A stretch of DNA of 40,229 bases from Armatimonadota bacterium (GCA_014380815.1 JACMJB010000166.1:1-40229); one strand, 5' to 3'; shown: positions 23,109 through 32,565, counted from the first letter of the stretch. Numbers and translations are program-made. Notes: generated by a model from the letters alone, not told the origin.

Positions 23109-25214
23109 TTACCCGCCGGGTGCCGGTGGGGACTCCAGTACCTGGAAGGTCACTGGTTCGCTGTTGTAGACGTATCTGCCAGGATTCGGAACACCGATGG
23201 CCTTCGGTCCCGGGTTATCGGCCTGTCGCCGCGTGCCCACTCGAACGAAGATTGTGTCGTTCGTTCGGGCATTGGGGAAGCCAGGCTGCGCGTTGAGCCT
23301 GAAGGTACGAGAGGCTCCGCCAGCGTATGGAACGAAGAATTCGCTCGTCACGAACTTATTAGAGAAGGAGGGGTTGGTCGCAAACTCGACCACGTACGTA
23401 TCCGCACCCTGGGATGGGACGATCTGCACATTGACCCCGCCGAGGATCTGACCCTCGGCTGCCGCGCCGGTCGCGCCGGTCGCGCTGACGACAGCGACCC
23501 CTGGTCGCGAAAGCGGGGTGGCCTCGCCGCTGAGCGACGAATCATCCGGCGGGGATTCCCGGTACAGAAGGACCGTTCCATTGTTCGCATTGCCACCACC
23601 GCCGCCGCCGCCGCCACCACCAACGTTGCCACCACCGCCGCCACCGCCGCCAACACCACCGCCACCACCGCCAACACCACCGCCGCCGCCACCAATACCG
23701 CCGCCGCCACCACCAATACCGCCGCCGCCACCGCCATTGTTGCCCTGGCTCTGGCTCGGGTCAACTGCCTGGATCTGCTGGTATAGAGTGGTGACTTTGT
23801 AGGTTACCGGGGTTCCTACTGCCAGCGGGGTGATTGTCGCGATCACGTCGACCAGCTCCGTTGGCTGGTTGGGGCCGACGTTGTTCGTGTTACCCCCGGC
23901 GTTCCCTCCACCGTTGTTCGTTCCGGTATTAGTCGTGGTGGTTGTGCCGGAGTTTTGACCGGAGAAGTTGGTGCCGCCACCACCCGCGAATCCGATCTGC
24001 TGGTAGGTGAACGTCGTCGGGAGATCCGGGGAGTCAATAAAGATGCGGACTCCAGGGCTGACTTTAGCCACGATCTGGTTGTTCCGATAGACGTGATATT
24101 CAACGATGTTGTTGATCGGGATGCCGGAGCGGTCAGACCAGGTGATCTCCACCCTTCCCGCACTCGGATCGGCGGAGGCGGTCACCGAGTTTTCGACGTA
24201 CGCCCTTGCGGTTACGTTGTTGACAGCCCGCCCACTGACGCTGCTCTTGTTGCTGATCAAGAAGCTGGCGATAAGCACCGCCGCCGCGATTGCGATCACG
24301 GTGCCGACAATGCTCTTTCGGGGCTTTCGGGCAGGGGTATAGGTGTCAACGCTCGCTACGGGGGCGCTGCGGATGGTTCCCCCATAATCCACGCTGTAGC
24401 CGGGCAGCTTGAAGATCGCGACTGCCTGATCTTCCGGCCGGATACCCTTGCCGCGGTCAATCACCGTTGCGACGGAATCGGTTGCCGCGACGCTGGAGAT
24501 GCTGATCTTGCCGACCCGCTCCGACCCGCGCACGACAATCATCTCCTGACCGGTGGTCAGGCCATCGCGCTCGCCCCGGTTCAGGCGCACTTCGTTTCCA
24601 CTTAGAAGGATCGTCGCGGTGGGAAGCGTGTAGTTGTTGATGGTCTTGACCGCGTTGAAGGCGGCGTCGGACAGCGCCTGATTGATCAGCGTCTCGTCAT
24701 CGGTGTCCGCACCGGGGGGCGGGGGCGGCGAGAAGCCCGAGGCGATCGCGCCATTCGCCAGTTCACCGGTGATAACATCGGTCAGGCGCACGGAGACCGT
24801 GACCTTGGCCCGCTTGGGGCTTCCGCTTACGGAAACATCGGTGATGTCACCGGAAAGAACGCGGTCCACACCAAGGGCGTTGCCGAGCTTCTGGATACCG
24901 TTGTTGTTCAGCGGCAGGGTAAGCCCCAGGTCTGACAGCTGCTGATTCAGCTGCTGCCGTGGCGTCACATCGAAGCGGCCCGTACGGGTCATCTCGATCA
25001 CGACGGCGTCGGTGGCCTGGCGTCCCAGAATCCCGCTGGTCCTTACGGTCGGAAGGACTCCAAACTCCAGAGCGGCGACGGCGGGAAGCCGTGAAACCTG
25101 TGCCCGAGCGGCTTTTTGCTGGGCCGGGCCGAATACCAAAAGCGGAAGCACAAGCGCCATCACCAGCGACCAACTGATGCGCCGCCCATGTCCTCCGAAC
25201 ACCCATTGTCTCAA
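23109..25214 (-). CDS. CsgG-like exported protein with fibronectin-like and polyglycine regions
   Basis: 701 residues from a TTG at 25214, chosen because a strong GGAGG lies nine bases upstream and it gives a proper signal peptide (basic RRISWS, then LVMALVLPLLVFGP, cleavage after ARAQ). Residues about 43-165 are CsgG-like: LPAVAALEFG, VVIEMTRTGRFDVTPRQQLN, LGNALGVDRVLSGDITDVSV. Next comes a FlgT-like beta segment (200-275: LNRGERDGLTTGQEMIVVRG), a hydrophobic helix (302-320) flanked by KPRK, a fibronectin-III-like domain (345-410), a Gly/Asn/Thr region, the polyglycine tract (494-541) and a last beta domain (565-690). CsgG proteins form or assist outer-membrane export pores, but this one lacks the lipoprotein Cys. 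The internal helix after a signal peptide makes topology puzzling. Second gene in the envelope block, after the giant PD40 protein. Confidence 0.72.
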   Translation of the reverse strand: MRQWVFGGHGRRISWSLVMALVLPLLVFGPAQQKAARAQVSRLPAVAALEFGVLPTVRTSGILGRQATDAVVIEMTRTGRFDVTPRQQLNQQLSDLGLTLPLNNNGIQKLGNALGVDRVLSGDITDVSVSGSPKRAKVTVSVRLTDVITGELANGAIASGFSPPPPPGADTDDETLINQALSDAAFNAVKTINNYTLPTATILLSGNEVRLNRGERDGLTTGQEMIVVRGSERVGKISISSVAATDSVATVIDRGKGIRPEDQAVAIFKLPGYSVDYGGTIRSAPVASVDTYTPARKPRKSIVGTVIAIAAAVLIASFLISNKSSVSGRAVNNVTARAYVENSVTASADPSAGRVEITWSDRSGIPINNIVEYHVYRNNQIVAKVSPGVRIFIDSPDLPTTFTYQQIGFAGGGGTNFSGQNSGTTTTTNTGTNNGGGNAGGNTNNVGPNQPTELVDVIATITPLAVGTPVTYKVTTLYQQIQAVDPSQSQGNNGGGGGGIGGGGGGIGGGGGGVGGGGGGVGGGGGGGGNVGGGGGGGGGGNANNGTVLLYRESPPDDSSLSGEATPLSRPGVAVVSATGATGAAAEGQILGGVNVQIVPSQGADTYVVEFATNPSFSNKFVTSEFFVPYAGGASRTFRLNAQPGFPNARTNDTIFVRVGTRRQADNPGPKAIGVPNPGRYVYNSEPVTFQVLESPPAPGG
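23592..23735 (-). repeat. 21-bp minisatellite encoding polyglycine heptads
   Basis: Within the CsgG-like gene the DNA repeats a 7-codon unit encoding GGGGGG plus Ile or Val about four times, then longer Gly runs (8 and 10) broken by Asn-Val. Codons vary among GGT and GGC in a regular way, as expected of slipped-strand or unequal-exchange expansion. Length is a multiple of three in every unit, so frame is kept. Confidence 0.85.
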
Positions 25215-25350
25215 CGCGATTTTCCTCCATCCACAATCGTTGTGAGGTCGCTTCCCGCTAGCCTCTTCGGCAGCGTACTGCGAGCGCATCCTCCACGCGA
25301 ATTTCCGAGCAAAGTCCCAAACGAAGTCCGGTGCTGCTTCCAGACCACTG

Positions 25351-25362
25351 TTAATGCATTAA
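25351..25362. repeat. 12-bp perfect palindrome TTAATGCATTAA
   Basis: An AT-rich perfect palindrome in otherwise GC-rich sequence, 137 bases upstream of the CsgG-like start and inside a possible -10 region (TTTAAT). Could be a regulator site. Confidence 0.35.
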
Positions 25363-25381
25363 ATCCTTATTCACTTTCCCC

Positions 25382-25424
25382 GGGTCAAGACCCTCCCCCG
25401 CAGTGCGGGGGAGGGTCTTGACCC
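25382..25424. repeat. 43-nt perfect palindromic hairpin (21-bp stem)
   Basis: Two 21-base arms are exact complements around a single G at 25403; arms begin GGGTCAAGACCCTC and end with TCTTGACCC. It lies ten bases after the stop of the giant protein gene and before the CsgG-like gene. Without a T-tract it is not a textbook terminator, but such a stem would strongly fold in RNA and could terminate or protect the upstream message, or belong to a repeated palindrome family. The outer TTGACC could also serve as a -35 for the next gene. Confidence 0.8.
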
Positions 25425-25434
25425 AGGGTGTTGG

Positions 25435-28400
25435 TTACCGCACGGTGATGATCGGGACGCGGGTGCGTACCAGAGCGCCGGTGGTGGCGTCTCTTGCCGT
25501 CAGGGTAATGAAGTACGGCCCCGCCGCGAGATTCCCGCCATTCTCCGAGCGACCGTCCCAGACGAAGGCCGATTCACGGCTTGCCTGAGCGCGAGTCTGC
25601 ATTCGCCGAACAGTCCGTCCGCGCGGGTCCTGTACCTCGGCGGTCACATCCGCTTCCTGAGTCGCGGTGAAGGAGAAGCGGTATCCGTTCCCAGCGCCCC
25701 CCTGAGACCGACCCGGCACCCGGCTTGTCTTGACATTGGTCAGCGCAAGCGGTCGAGAGGCCGCCGGGTTGATCTCGATCCGGAAGTGCTGAGCCGAGCG
25801 TCCCTGCGGCTGGTACCGATAGGAAGACGCACCGTTCCGGAGCGATACTCGCTTGCCGGACTGTATGTCCACCAGCACCGGATCCAGGTTCCGGGGCAGC
25901 CGATTGACGTTGGGCCAGTAGAGCGTGACCTCCTGTTCGCTGGTGGTTTGAACGGTGAACTCCCACGTCTTCGCTTTGCCGCCACCGCTTGCTCGGATGT
26001 TGTCCGAGAAGCTGCTCGCCGAGCGTCCCCTTTCGTCGGTTCCGTCAATGGTGAGGTACAGGCTCTTGTCCTGGCTCATCATCGGAGGCTTGACCGTGTC
26101 GAATCCGGTATCGAAGCCGTCCTTCGCCCCCGGCGCGACCCCGACCGTGTTATCGGTGTCCACCAGATCACCCTGGCGGGCGGCGATCTGCAGACGCCAG
26201 TCGGAGAGGCCCTTGCTGGAAACGGAGCGGTGCAGACCACCCTGGCTTCGCGTTTTCAGGGCCGCCTGGGCCTTGCTGGCCTTCATCATCTCCGCGACCA
26301 TTGCCGCAGTCACCTTGCCGCTGCCCGCCGCCGCCGTCTGACCTGCCGCTCTCGTCGGCCCGGCTGCCGGATAGTTGAACTGCAGCGTCATCGGGACGTA
26401 GGACCGGAACCAGTATCCGAAGAATGGCAGAAGGGACTGCGTCTGCCGGTACTGAGAACCGTTGTTCGATCCGGTGAAGTCGAACACCACCTGCTGGACC
26501 ACGCCGTCGCTGACCGCCTGGGACAGAAGCACCTGGTTTTGAGTGACGCCGTTGGCGGTGTAGGAGAACGTGATGTCCGTGGTCAGATTCAGCGGAGTCG
26601 CCTGGACCGTGGACTGGGTAACGCTCCCGAACGGGTTTCCAAGGATATACCAGCCCGCCACCGGCAGTGTCTTGGAGAAGGTGTTCGAAGCCTCGCCTCG
26701 TCCTCCAAGCGCGATCCCTGTATCCCTTCCGAACCGGACGAAGTATCCGGTCCCCTGCAGGAACCGCAGATTTGCGTTATAAGTCGCGTCGGCAAGGAAT
26801 CGCTGACCGAACAGTTCGTATCCTGTCTGATCCTCTTTGTAGTTCGCGACCGTGAAGATATTGAAGATATCCACGTCCGGCTGATCTACCGTGCCGTCTT
26901 CGTTGTTGTCGTTCTCCGGGGCGAGGTTGAACACCTGGTACGGCGTCACACCGGAGTAGTCATTGGGCAGCGAGATCATCTGCAGCCCTGCCGGATACGT
27001 TTGGAGTGACCTTAGAACGAAGTTGATATTCCTCGTTTCCGTGGACTCGGTGACGGTGAAGATGGCGGACGGGTTGGGAGTACCAACCAGCGCCAGCGCA
27101 TCCGCCGCGTTGCCTGCCGGATTGAACCGCACCACTGCCACGTACTGACCGGCGGGAACCGCGGTGAACCGGTAGTTGAAGCGGTAGGCTGCGGCCCCGG
27201 TCCCCTCGGTGACTACCGCGGTTGTCGTCGCGGTCGGATTGCCGTTGGGATCATCCACCGGCGCACCGTTCACCACCGGGATCAGCGTGACCACGGCCCC
27301 GGTGATCGGGGTCGTGCCCGCCGAGCCGCCCGTTACCAGGCCGGAGACCTGGCCCGGGGCAAGCTGCCGGAGCACGATGTTCGGCGCGGTGAGCGTGCCT
27401 GCTCCACCGACCTGTATCTGCACGGTCGGCGGCGTCACCTGCTGGTACCCTGCACGAGTACCGGTCAGGATGTAGGTGCCCTCGGGGATGTCCGCCACTG
27501 GGGTTGCGGGCGCCGTGGCGACCGTTACCAGAGTGTAGTCACCGCTGGCGTTTGTCGGTGCCGCCGACTGGACCACGACCACTGCCGGAGTCGCGTTGAG
27601 CAGGACGCCCGTGACGGTCACCCCGGCAACCGGCTGTCCATCGGTATCCACAACCTTGCCAGCGACCGGCTGGGGCGAGGAGCCAAGGCGGAAGTCAATC
27701 TGGGCGGTCGCTCCTTCCCCGATATTCACCAGGTTGTTGACCACGGTGGTGCCGGGTCCAAGCGTGACTGCGGGCTGTGGCGGGACCGTGGTCACCCGCA
27801 CGTCCTTTGTGAACGTGTTGCTGACATCCGGGTTATCCACCAGCTGCCCATTACCGTCCACGATCTGCGACGGGTTCGCGATCACCACATAGTCCCCGAT
27901 GGGAAGCTGGGTCCCGAAGCTGTACTGACCCGGTGTCAGCACGACCCCTTCCACCGAAAGCGTGCCATCCGAGGTCTTGGCGGTGTAGCCGACCAGACGT
28001 GGTCCCGCGACCCCCGCATCGGTGCGGTAAGCAAGAACCGTGATGTTCGGGATCGGGGTGACGTTGTCCGAGCGGAAGACCCCACCGCTGTTACGACCGG
28101 TGGTGGGATTCTGGATGCCGGTCAGGCCACCCGGACCCGCCTTTCTCAGAACCAGGTTGACGTTGGAACGGGAGGCGCCGTGAAGTGTCTCGCCGGTGCT
28201 CTTCTGCGTGTAGAATCCGGCCCGGTAGCCGATCACCTGATAGAAACCGGGTTCCAGCCCCTGGATAGTCCAGTTACCGTTCCCATCCGAGTAACCTGTT
28301 CCCGCCGCTGGCTGGTTCTCGGCGGCACCGTCCCGAATCGCCCGAACCAGGGCGTCATTGACGGGGGAGCCGTTCTGGTCCAGAAGGCGGCCGGTGATGG

Positions 28401-31400
28401 TGCCGGAGCGGAAGGCACAGACGATGTTGTGCATCAGCTCCGCGCGGCGTCCGCGGTTTGAGACGAACTGCGTGGTGTTGTTTGGGATGGTGTAAGTGAA
28501 GTATCCGTTGCCGATAGCCTCGAACCCGAACGAGGCGAACGCGACTCTACCGCCTCCCGCGGAGGTGGACGACACCATACCTGCCCCACCCCCCAGGGAG
28601 AACTCCGTGGTCGCTCCAGCGAGCGGCGTGATCACATCCAGGTAGCCATTAAAGAATGGCAGCCCAGCCCGTGAGGAAGAGGCGGGTGAGGCATCCCCCC
28701 GAAGATCCTCAAACGGCAGCCGCTCCACGGTTGCGATCTCAAGTGCCTCGGACCCCAGGCGGGAGTAGGGCGAAGTGCCCTGTCCGTTCTGGATCACATA
28801 GGCATGTTGCGCCCCGGTGCCAAAGGGTTCCCCGTTGATCGGGGTGTTGCCGACCGCGGCGATGGTTGTCACGCCCCCGGCGGAGTCGTTGATAAACCCG
28901 GCTTTGAGTGTCTCGACGACGAAAGTGTTTGCCTGACCGTTTCCGGCCAGAGCGAACGCGATGTCCTGACCGGAGAGGAAGAGGCGCCCTCCCTGGTTGA
29001 CATAGTTCCGCAGATTGTCCTGGGTCTGCTGATCGGTGATACTGCCCGCTCCCGTGAACACGTTCGCTGTGAAAGGCGATGCCCAGACCACGATCCGGTT
29101 TGCCTGCAGGACGGTACGCGGGGTCGTTTCGAGAGCGGTGCCCTGGGCATTCAGGAACTGGTCCGGCGGCGAGGTGGATCGGACCGGCAGATAGTCTGTC
29201 AGCAGATTTGTCGGAACCGGGCCACGGCTCAGGACACGCCACATCGAGTAGCGCCCGACCGACGGAAGCGTCCTACCGTCAAACGGGGTGGCGTCCGATT
29301 CCAGGATCGAGTCAATGTAGGAGTTCACCCCCAGTGGGTTCGGGGTACCGATTCCGGCACCGCCATTTGCACCTGTCGGGCTGGGCAAGGTGAATTCGTC
29401 GCGCCCAAACGGTCCAAGTGTGTCCCATTGTCGCACTGTCGTGGAACCAGGGGCGAAAGGAGCAGGCTGACCGTCGGGATACCGCGAGTATTCCGGGTCC
29501 GTGTAGTACGACTCGACCCCGTACTGGATGTTGGGCAGGTTGTTCGTCCCTCGTCCAAAGGTCGCCCCTGGCTGTCCGAAACGGGCTTTGAAAAACTTCT
29601 GCCCGAGGGCGTAGTCCATCACTACCAGAACATCCACTGCCTGCGGAGAGAGCGAAGCCGCGGTGGAGAAGCCCCATACGTTGTCGTAGATGATCCAGTT
29701 GGAGCGGCCAGGCGCGAACGGGTTCGCCGCGGTGTCAAACAGGATTACGTCCATATACCAGTCGGACGCCTCGTCCGGAACCTTCCAGCTGGCGCCATAC
29801 AGGCGTCCGCCCGGCCCTCCGGGCAGCGGCTTCTGCTGATCGGTATCCGGGAGCAGCTCCAGCTTCAGCCAGACTCCTGGCGATCCGGTGGGGGCCGCAA
29901 TTGTCGGATAGGTGGCAAGGAAAGCGCCGCCGCTGAACGCCGGTATGTCGTCTTCGCCGGGTATCGGCAGGGGGCCGGTTCTATTCAGGCGGTTCCGCCG
30001 GTGGTTCAGATAACTGGTACGGTTTCCCGCATTGATGGCTTCCGCTTCGTACTCCCGTCCTACATTGCTTGGGTTCGGAAGGAAGGACTGCCCCGCCTGC
30101 CATTGGAAGGGCCGGAAGCCGCCGGTGGGAACCGGCTCATAATTGATAAAGGCGAAACGAGATTCGTCATCCCCATCGCTGGTCAGAGCGTCCTCAATGC
30201 CAGGATCGTACTCTTTGTGTTCCACACCGCCGCCGCCTTGCGCGAGGGACTGGTAGCGGGAGTTGGGGTTCTTGAACTGGATGTAAACCGAGTCAATGCC
30301 GGATTCCAGATCTTCCGCGCGGACCGTGAAGAAAACTTCCGTGCCTGGTGTCAGACCCTGATCCCGGTTGCGGATCGCGCTTGTCGGGGAGGAATCGTAG
30401 GCGGTGCCCGCGTTGATATGGACGATCTCACCCGTATCCGAGCCGCTGTCCCAGCGCAGCAAGGTCGGGGCGTTCAGGTCAATCAGCGTTGCGACAAACA
30501 GGTCGTGGATGCCTGATGTCTGCACAAAGCCGGTATCTCCGGGACTGCCGGTCGGGAAGTTCGCCTTGCGGAGTTCGCCGACACGGTCGGATTGAAACCC
30601 GATCCGCAGCGCGTTCAGCAGCGGTGGGAAGGTGGGATATTCATCATTGAAGGCACCGGTGTCGTCGGCGGTATCCAGCCGCAGCGCGAGGCTGGAGGCC
30701 GATTCCGCAAGAAGTGTCGCCGCCCCGGTTGCGGTGGCAGTCGCGATTTTATAGAAGACGTCGTAGGTCGGCGACGCGGCATAGGTGTTCGTCGTCGTAT
30801 TCAGCCTGCGGTTGGACGCATACGTGAGATAGTAGTTGCTGCCGTCGGGGTTCGAGAAGCTGTTCCGGTCCAGTCGCGACCAGGCAGGCTGGATGTTATC
30901 GAAATCATTGCCGCTGGCATTGCTGAAACTGAACAGGGTGATCGGATTCGTCGCGTTCTGACCCTGGCTGTCCACCGTGAAGATGTTGCGGCGCTGCTGC
31001 GGGGTGTTGGAGATCGCGGGGGTTCCCGCGCTGTACGTATTCGCGGAAGGGGTGGCGTTCGAGTCGAACGCGATGTATCTGCCGTCGGGGGAGACAGCGG
31101 GGTTCTGCTCGTCGGCGGTACCGTCCGTCAGCTGCCGTACCTCGAGCGTATTCAAGTCAACTGAGAACAGGTGAAAATTGGTTGGCGTTCCGCCTCCGCC
31201 AACGGCGGACAGGCGCGCGGCAAAGACGAGGCGCGAGGCTCCGGTAAATGCGGCTCGGCCCACCTCGACAAAGAAACGCCCGCCGATGATGGCCCTACGG
31301 TTTCCACGCGCTTCCTGCGGACCAGCGGTCGGGTCGTCCGGGTTGTAGGTCAGACTGATCAGGTTGTTTCCATCGGGAATGGACGGAATGAAAGAGCTAG

Positions 31401-32064
31401 GTACCCCCTCGACCGGATTCGACGGATTCAGGGCAACGTAGAGGTGGGAGTACGGTGACCGGGTGCCGTCCGCGAAGACGCGCCGCCGGGAGAAGGCGAT
31501 CCGGTTACCGGCTGTACTCAAGACAGGGAACAGGTAATCCGCATTTGCCTCATTGGTTAGCCGGATCGGGATTGTCGCTGTGGGGACAGTCCCCCCGGAG
31601 GGGTTCGAGGCGACGCGGTAAAGCTGGTAGCCATCGGAGGCGCCGGTTCCCTGGAAACTGGCATTGCCCGCAAAATAGAGCGCGGTCTCGTCCGCGGACC
31701 AGAAGGGGTGGATCTCATCGGAGGCGTTCTGGCGTGTTACGTTGACGACCTTTTCCGGCACATCGAAGCCGTTTTCGCCGCCAAGCTGGGCGCGGGTCTG
31801 CGAAGCCCCAGGGGTTTTACCGGCGTCCTTGTCGAAGCCGCGCACCCCAACAAGAGACCGCTGGGTGATACCGCGGGGCAGAAAACGGGTGGAACCAAGG
31901 CCGGGAAACTTGGTGGTCGGAACGCGGGGAGCCGCCCCCGCACGGGTCGCCTGGGCATAAACGGGCGCAAGACCCGCCGCACCGGGCAGAAAGAGCGCCG
32001 CGATGATGGCGGCGATAGCTGCGGCCTGGAGCCGCAGCCGGTGACTGATAAGCGCAAACTTCAA
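25435..32064 (-). CDS. Giant secreted PD40-propeller / carboxypeptidase-regulatory-like repeat protein
   Basis: 2209 residues from a TTG at 32064, preceded by GGAGG eleven bases upstream and giving a classical signal peptide (RLRLQAAAIAAIIAALFLPG, cleavage near VYAQ). An upstream ATG at 32235 lacks a ribosome site. Domains: TolB/PD40 beta-propeller (about 110-500: SADETALYFAGNAS, NRIAFSRRR, SPDGRYIAFDSNA, RIGFQSDR); Ig-like segment about 575-605; an amidotransferase-like fold (about 985-1060: RIVVWASPFTANVF, LRNYVNQGGRLFLSGQDIAF); three or four carboxypeptidase-regulatory-like modules (near 1220, 1325, 1465 and 1573: ITGRLLDQNGSPVNDALVRA, VAGKVVDTDGQPVAGVTVTG); and a FlgD-like Ig end (about 2110-2208: FVWDGRSENGGNLAAGPYFI). 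Likely a surface or periplasmic protein recognising or organising polymers; no hydrolase residues identified. First gene of the envelope block, with its own promoter at 32566. Confidence 0.75.
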   Translation of the reverse strand: MKFALISHRLRLQAAAIAAIIAALFLPGAAGLAPVYAQATRAGAAPRVPTTKFPGLGSTRFLPRGITQRSLVGVRGFDKDAGKTPGASQTRAQLGGENGFDVPEKVVNVTRQNASDEIHPFWSADETALYFAGNASFQGTGASDGYQLYRVASNPSGGTVPTATIPIRLTNEANADYLFPVLSTAGNRIAFSRRRVFADGTRSPYSHLYVALNPSNPVEGVPSSFIPSIPDGNNLISLTYNPDDPTAGPQEARGNRRAIIGGRFFVEVGRAAFTGASRLVFAARLSAVGGGGTPTNFHLFSVDLNTLEVRQLTDGTADEQNPAVSPDGRYIAFDSNATPSANTYSAGTPAISNTPQQRRNIFTVDSQGQNATNPITLFSFSNASGNDFDNIQPAWSRLDRNSFSNPDGSNYYLTYASNRRLNTTTNTYAASPTYDVFYKIATATATGAATLLAESASSLALRLDTADDTGAFNDEYPTFPPLLNALRIGFQSDRVGELRKANFPTGSPGDTGFVQTSGIHDLFVATLIDLNAPTLLRWDSGSDTGEIVHINAGTAYDSSPTSAIRNRDQGLTPGTEVFFTVRAEDLESGIDSVYIQFKNPNSRYQSLAQGGGGVEHKEYDPGIEDALTSDGDDESRFAFINYEPVPTGGFRPFQWQAGQSFLPNPSNVGREYEAEAINAGNRTSYLNHRRNRLNRTGPLPIPGEDDIPAFSGGAFLATYPTIAAPTGSPGVWLKLELLPDTDQQKPLPGGPGGRLYGASWKVPDEASDWYMDVILFDTAANPFAPGRSNWIIYDNVWGFSTAASLSPQAVDVLVVMDYALGQKFFKARFGQPGATFGRGTNNLPNIQYGVESYYTDPEYSRYPDGQPAPFAPGSTTVRQWDTLGPFGRDEFTLPSPTGANGGAGIGTPNPLGVNSYIDSILESDATPFDGRTLPSVGRYSMWRVLSRGPVPTNLLTDYLPVRSTSPPDQFLNAQGTALETTPRTVLQANRIVVWASPFTANVFTGAGSITDQQTQDNLRNYVNQGGRLFLSGQDIAFALAGNGQANTFVVETLKAGFINDSAGGVTTIAAVGNTPINGEPFGTGAQHAYVIQNGQGTSPYSRLGSEALEIATVERLPFEDLRGDASPASSSRAGLPFFNGYLDVITPLAGATTEFSLGGGAGMVSSTSAGGGRVAFASFGFEAIGNGYFTYTIPNNTTQFVSNRGRRAELMHNIVCAFRSGTITGRLLDQNGSPVNDALVRAIRDGAAENQPAAGTGYSDGNGNWTIQGLEPGFYQVIGYRAGFYTQKSTGETLHGASRSNVNLVLRKAGPGGLTGIQNPTTGRNSGGVFRSDNVTPIPNITVLAYRTDAGVAGPRLVGYTAKTSDGTLSVEGVVLTPGQYSFGTQLPIGDYVVIANPSQIVDGNGQLVDNPDVSNTFTKDVRVTTVPPQPAVTLGPGTTVVNNLVNIGEGATAQIDFRLGSSPQPVAGKVVDTDGQPVAGVTVTGVLLNATPAVVVVQSAAPTNASGDYTLVTVATAPATPVADIPEGTYILTGTRAGYQQVTPPTVQIQVGGAGTLTAPNIVLRQLAPGQVSGLVTGGSAGTTPITGAVVTLIPVVNGAPVDDPNGNPTATTTAVVTEGTGAAAYRFNYRFTAVPAGQYVAVVRFNPAGNAADALALVGTPNPSAIFTVTESTETRNINFVLRSLQTYPAGLQMISLPNDYSGVTPYQVFNLAPENDNNEDGTVDQPDVDIFNIFTVANYKEDQTGYELFGQRFLADATYNANLRFLQGTGYFVRFGRDTGIALGGRGEASNTFSKTLPVAGWYILGNPFGSVTQSTVQATPLNLTTDITFSYTANGVTQNQVLLSQAVSDGVVQQVVFDFTGSNNGSQYRQTQSLLPFFGYWFRSYVPMTLQFNYPAAGPTRAAGQTAAAGSGKVTAAMVAEMMKASKAQAALKTRSQGGLHRSVSSKGLSDWRLQIAARQGDLVDTDNTVGVAPGAKDGFDTGFDTVKPPMMSQDKSLYLTIDGTDERGRSASSFSDNIRASGGGKAKTWEFTVQTTSEQEVTLYWPNVNRLPRNLDPVLVDIQSGKRVSLRNGASSYRYQPQGRSAQHFRIEINPAASRPLALTNVKTSRVPGRSQGGAGNGYRFSFTATQEADVTAEVQDPRGRTVRRMQTRAQASRESAFVWDGRSENGGNLAAGPYFITLTARDATTGALVRTRVPIITVR

Positions 32065-32565
32065 AGCTGAACTGTCCTCCCCGGAAGGTTCGCGACACTG
32101 CGATAACGCGGTCCCGACTTCCCAACCTCTGTCGGCGGTTCGGTCTGCACCGCGGCCCCACAGCCACGAGCGAGCCGACCGCCTTGTCGCATGTCCATCC
32201 CTATCTTCTGGTTGCATGGTTGTCTCTGAGATCATTAAAATTCACAAACCGGGTTCCCGCTGTTTCCGCCGCGGGGCGCGGGAGTGCAGCAAAATCGGAC
32301 TCCGGGTTTTCAGTGGCGCTGGTTGCGAAAGAGGAGGATCGCGCTGCCTGACCGGGTCGCTGCAAAAATAGTTAAGTACAAGGGTATGACTGACTCGCCT
32401 GCCCGCCGTCTTCGGCGCCGGAAGGCGCTGCTTCGTTCCGTTAGAATAGGCAAGGACAAAAAATGTTTCGGTTTTGACGCAGCAGCGAGGGTGAAGTCGG
32501 AATAATCCGGGTATCGGTATAGCTTGGTCTCACGAATATTGCGCAGGCAGCCTCAAACCAGGCCG
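32065..32565 (-). other. Long 5' leader of the giant protein gene (about 0.5 kb, no recognised RNA element)
   Basis: From the promoter at 32566-32595 to the TTG start there are about 490 transcribed bases. A GC-rich stem (GCGCC at 32415-32419, loop GGAA, GGCGC at 32424-32428) and T-rich stretches are visible. I compared the text by eye with c-di-GMP and other common riboswitch cores and saw no match. The first 170 bases upstream of the TTG are also open in frame with it. Confidence 0.4.

Noticed and set aside
23592-23735. CRISPR-like array
   Set aside because: Short in-frame 21-bp units without unique spacers, inside a coding gene; it is a minisatellite.
23518-23802. Polyproline protein on the plus strand
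   Set aside because: It is the complement of the polyglycine tract; polyproline arises automatically from it.
28804-30516. 570-residue plus-strand open frame opposite the giant PD40 gene
   Set aside because: Low-complexity basic composition and no recognisable domain; the opposite strand carries clear PD40 and regulatory-like modules.
32065-32565. Cyclic-di-GMP riboswitch upstream of the giant gene
   Set aside because: No recognisable core motifs of class I or II were found by eye on the minus strand.
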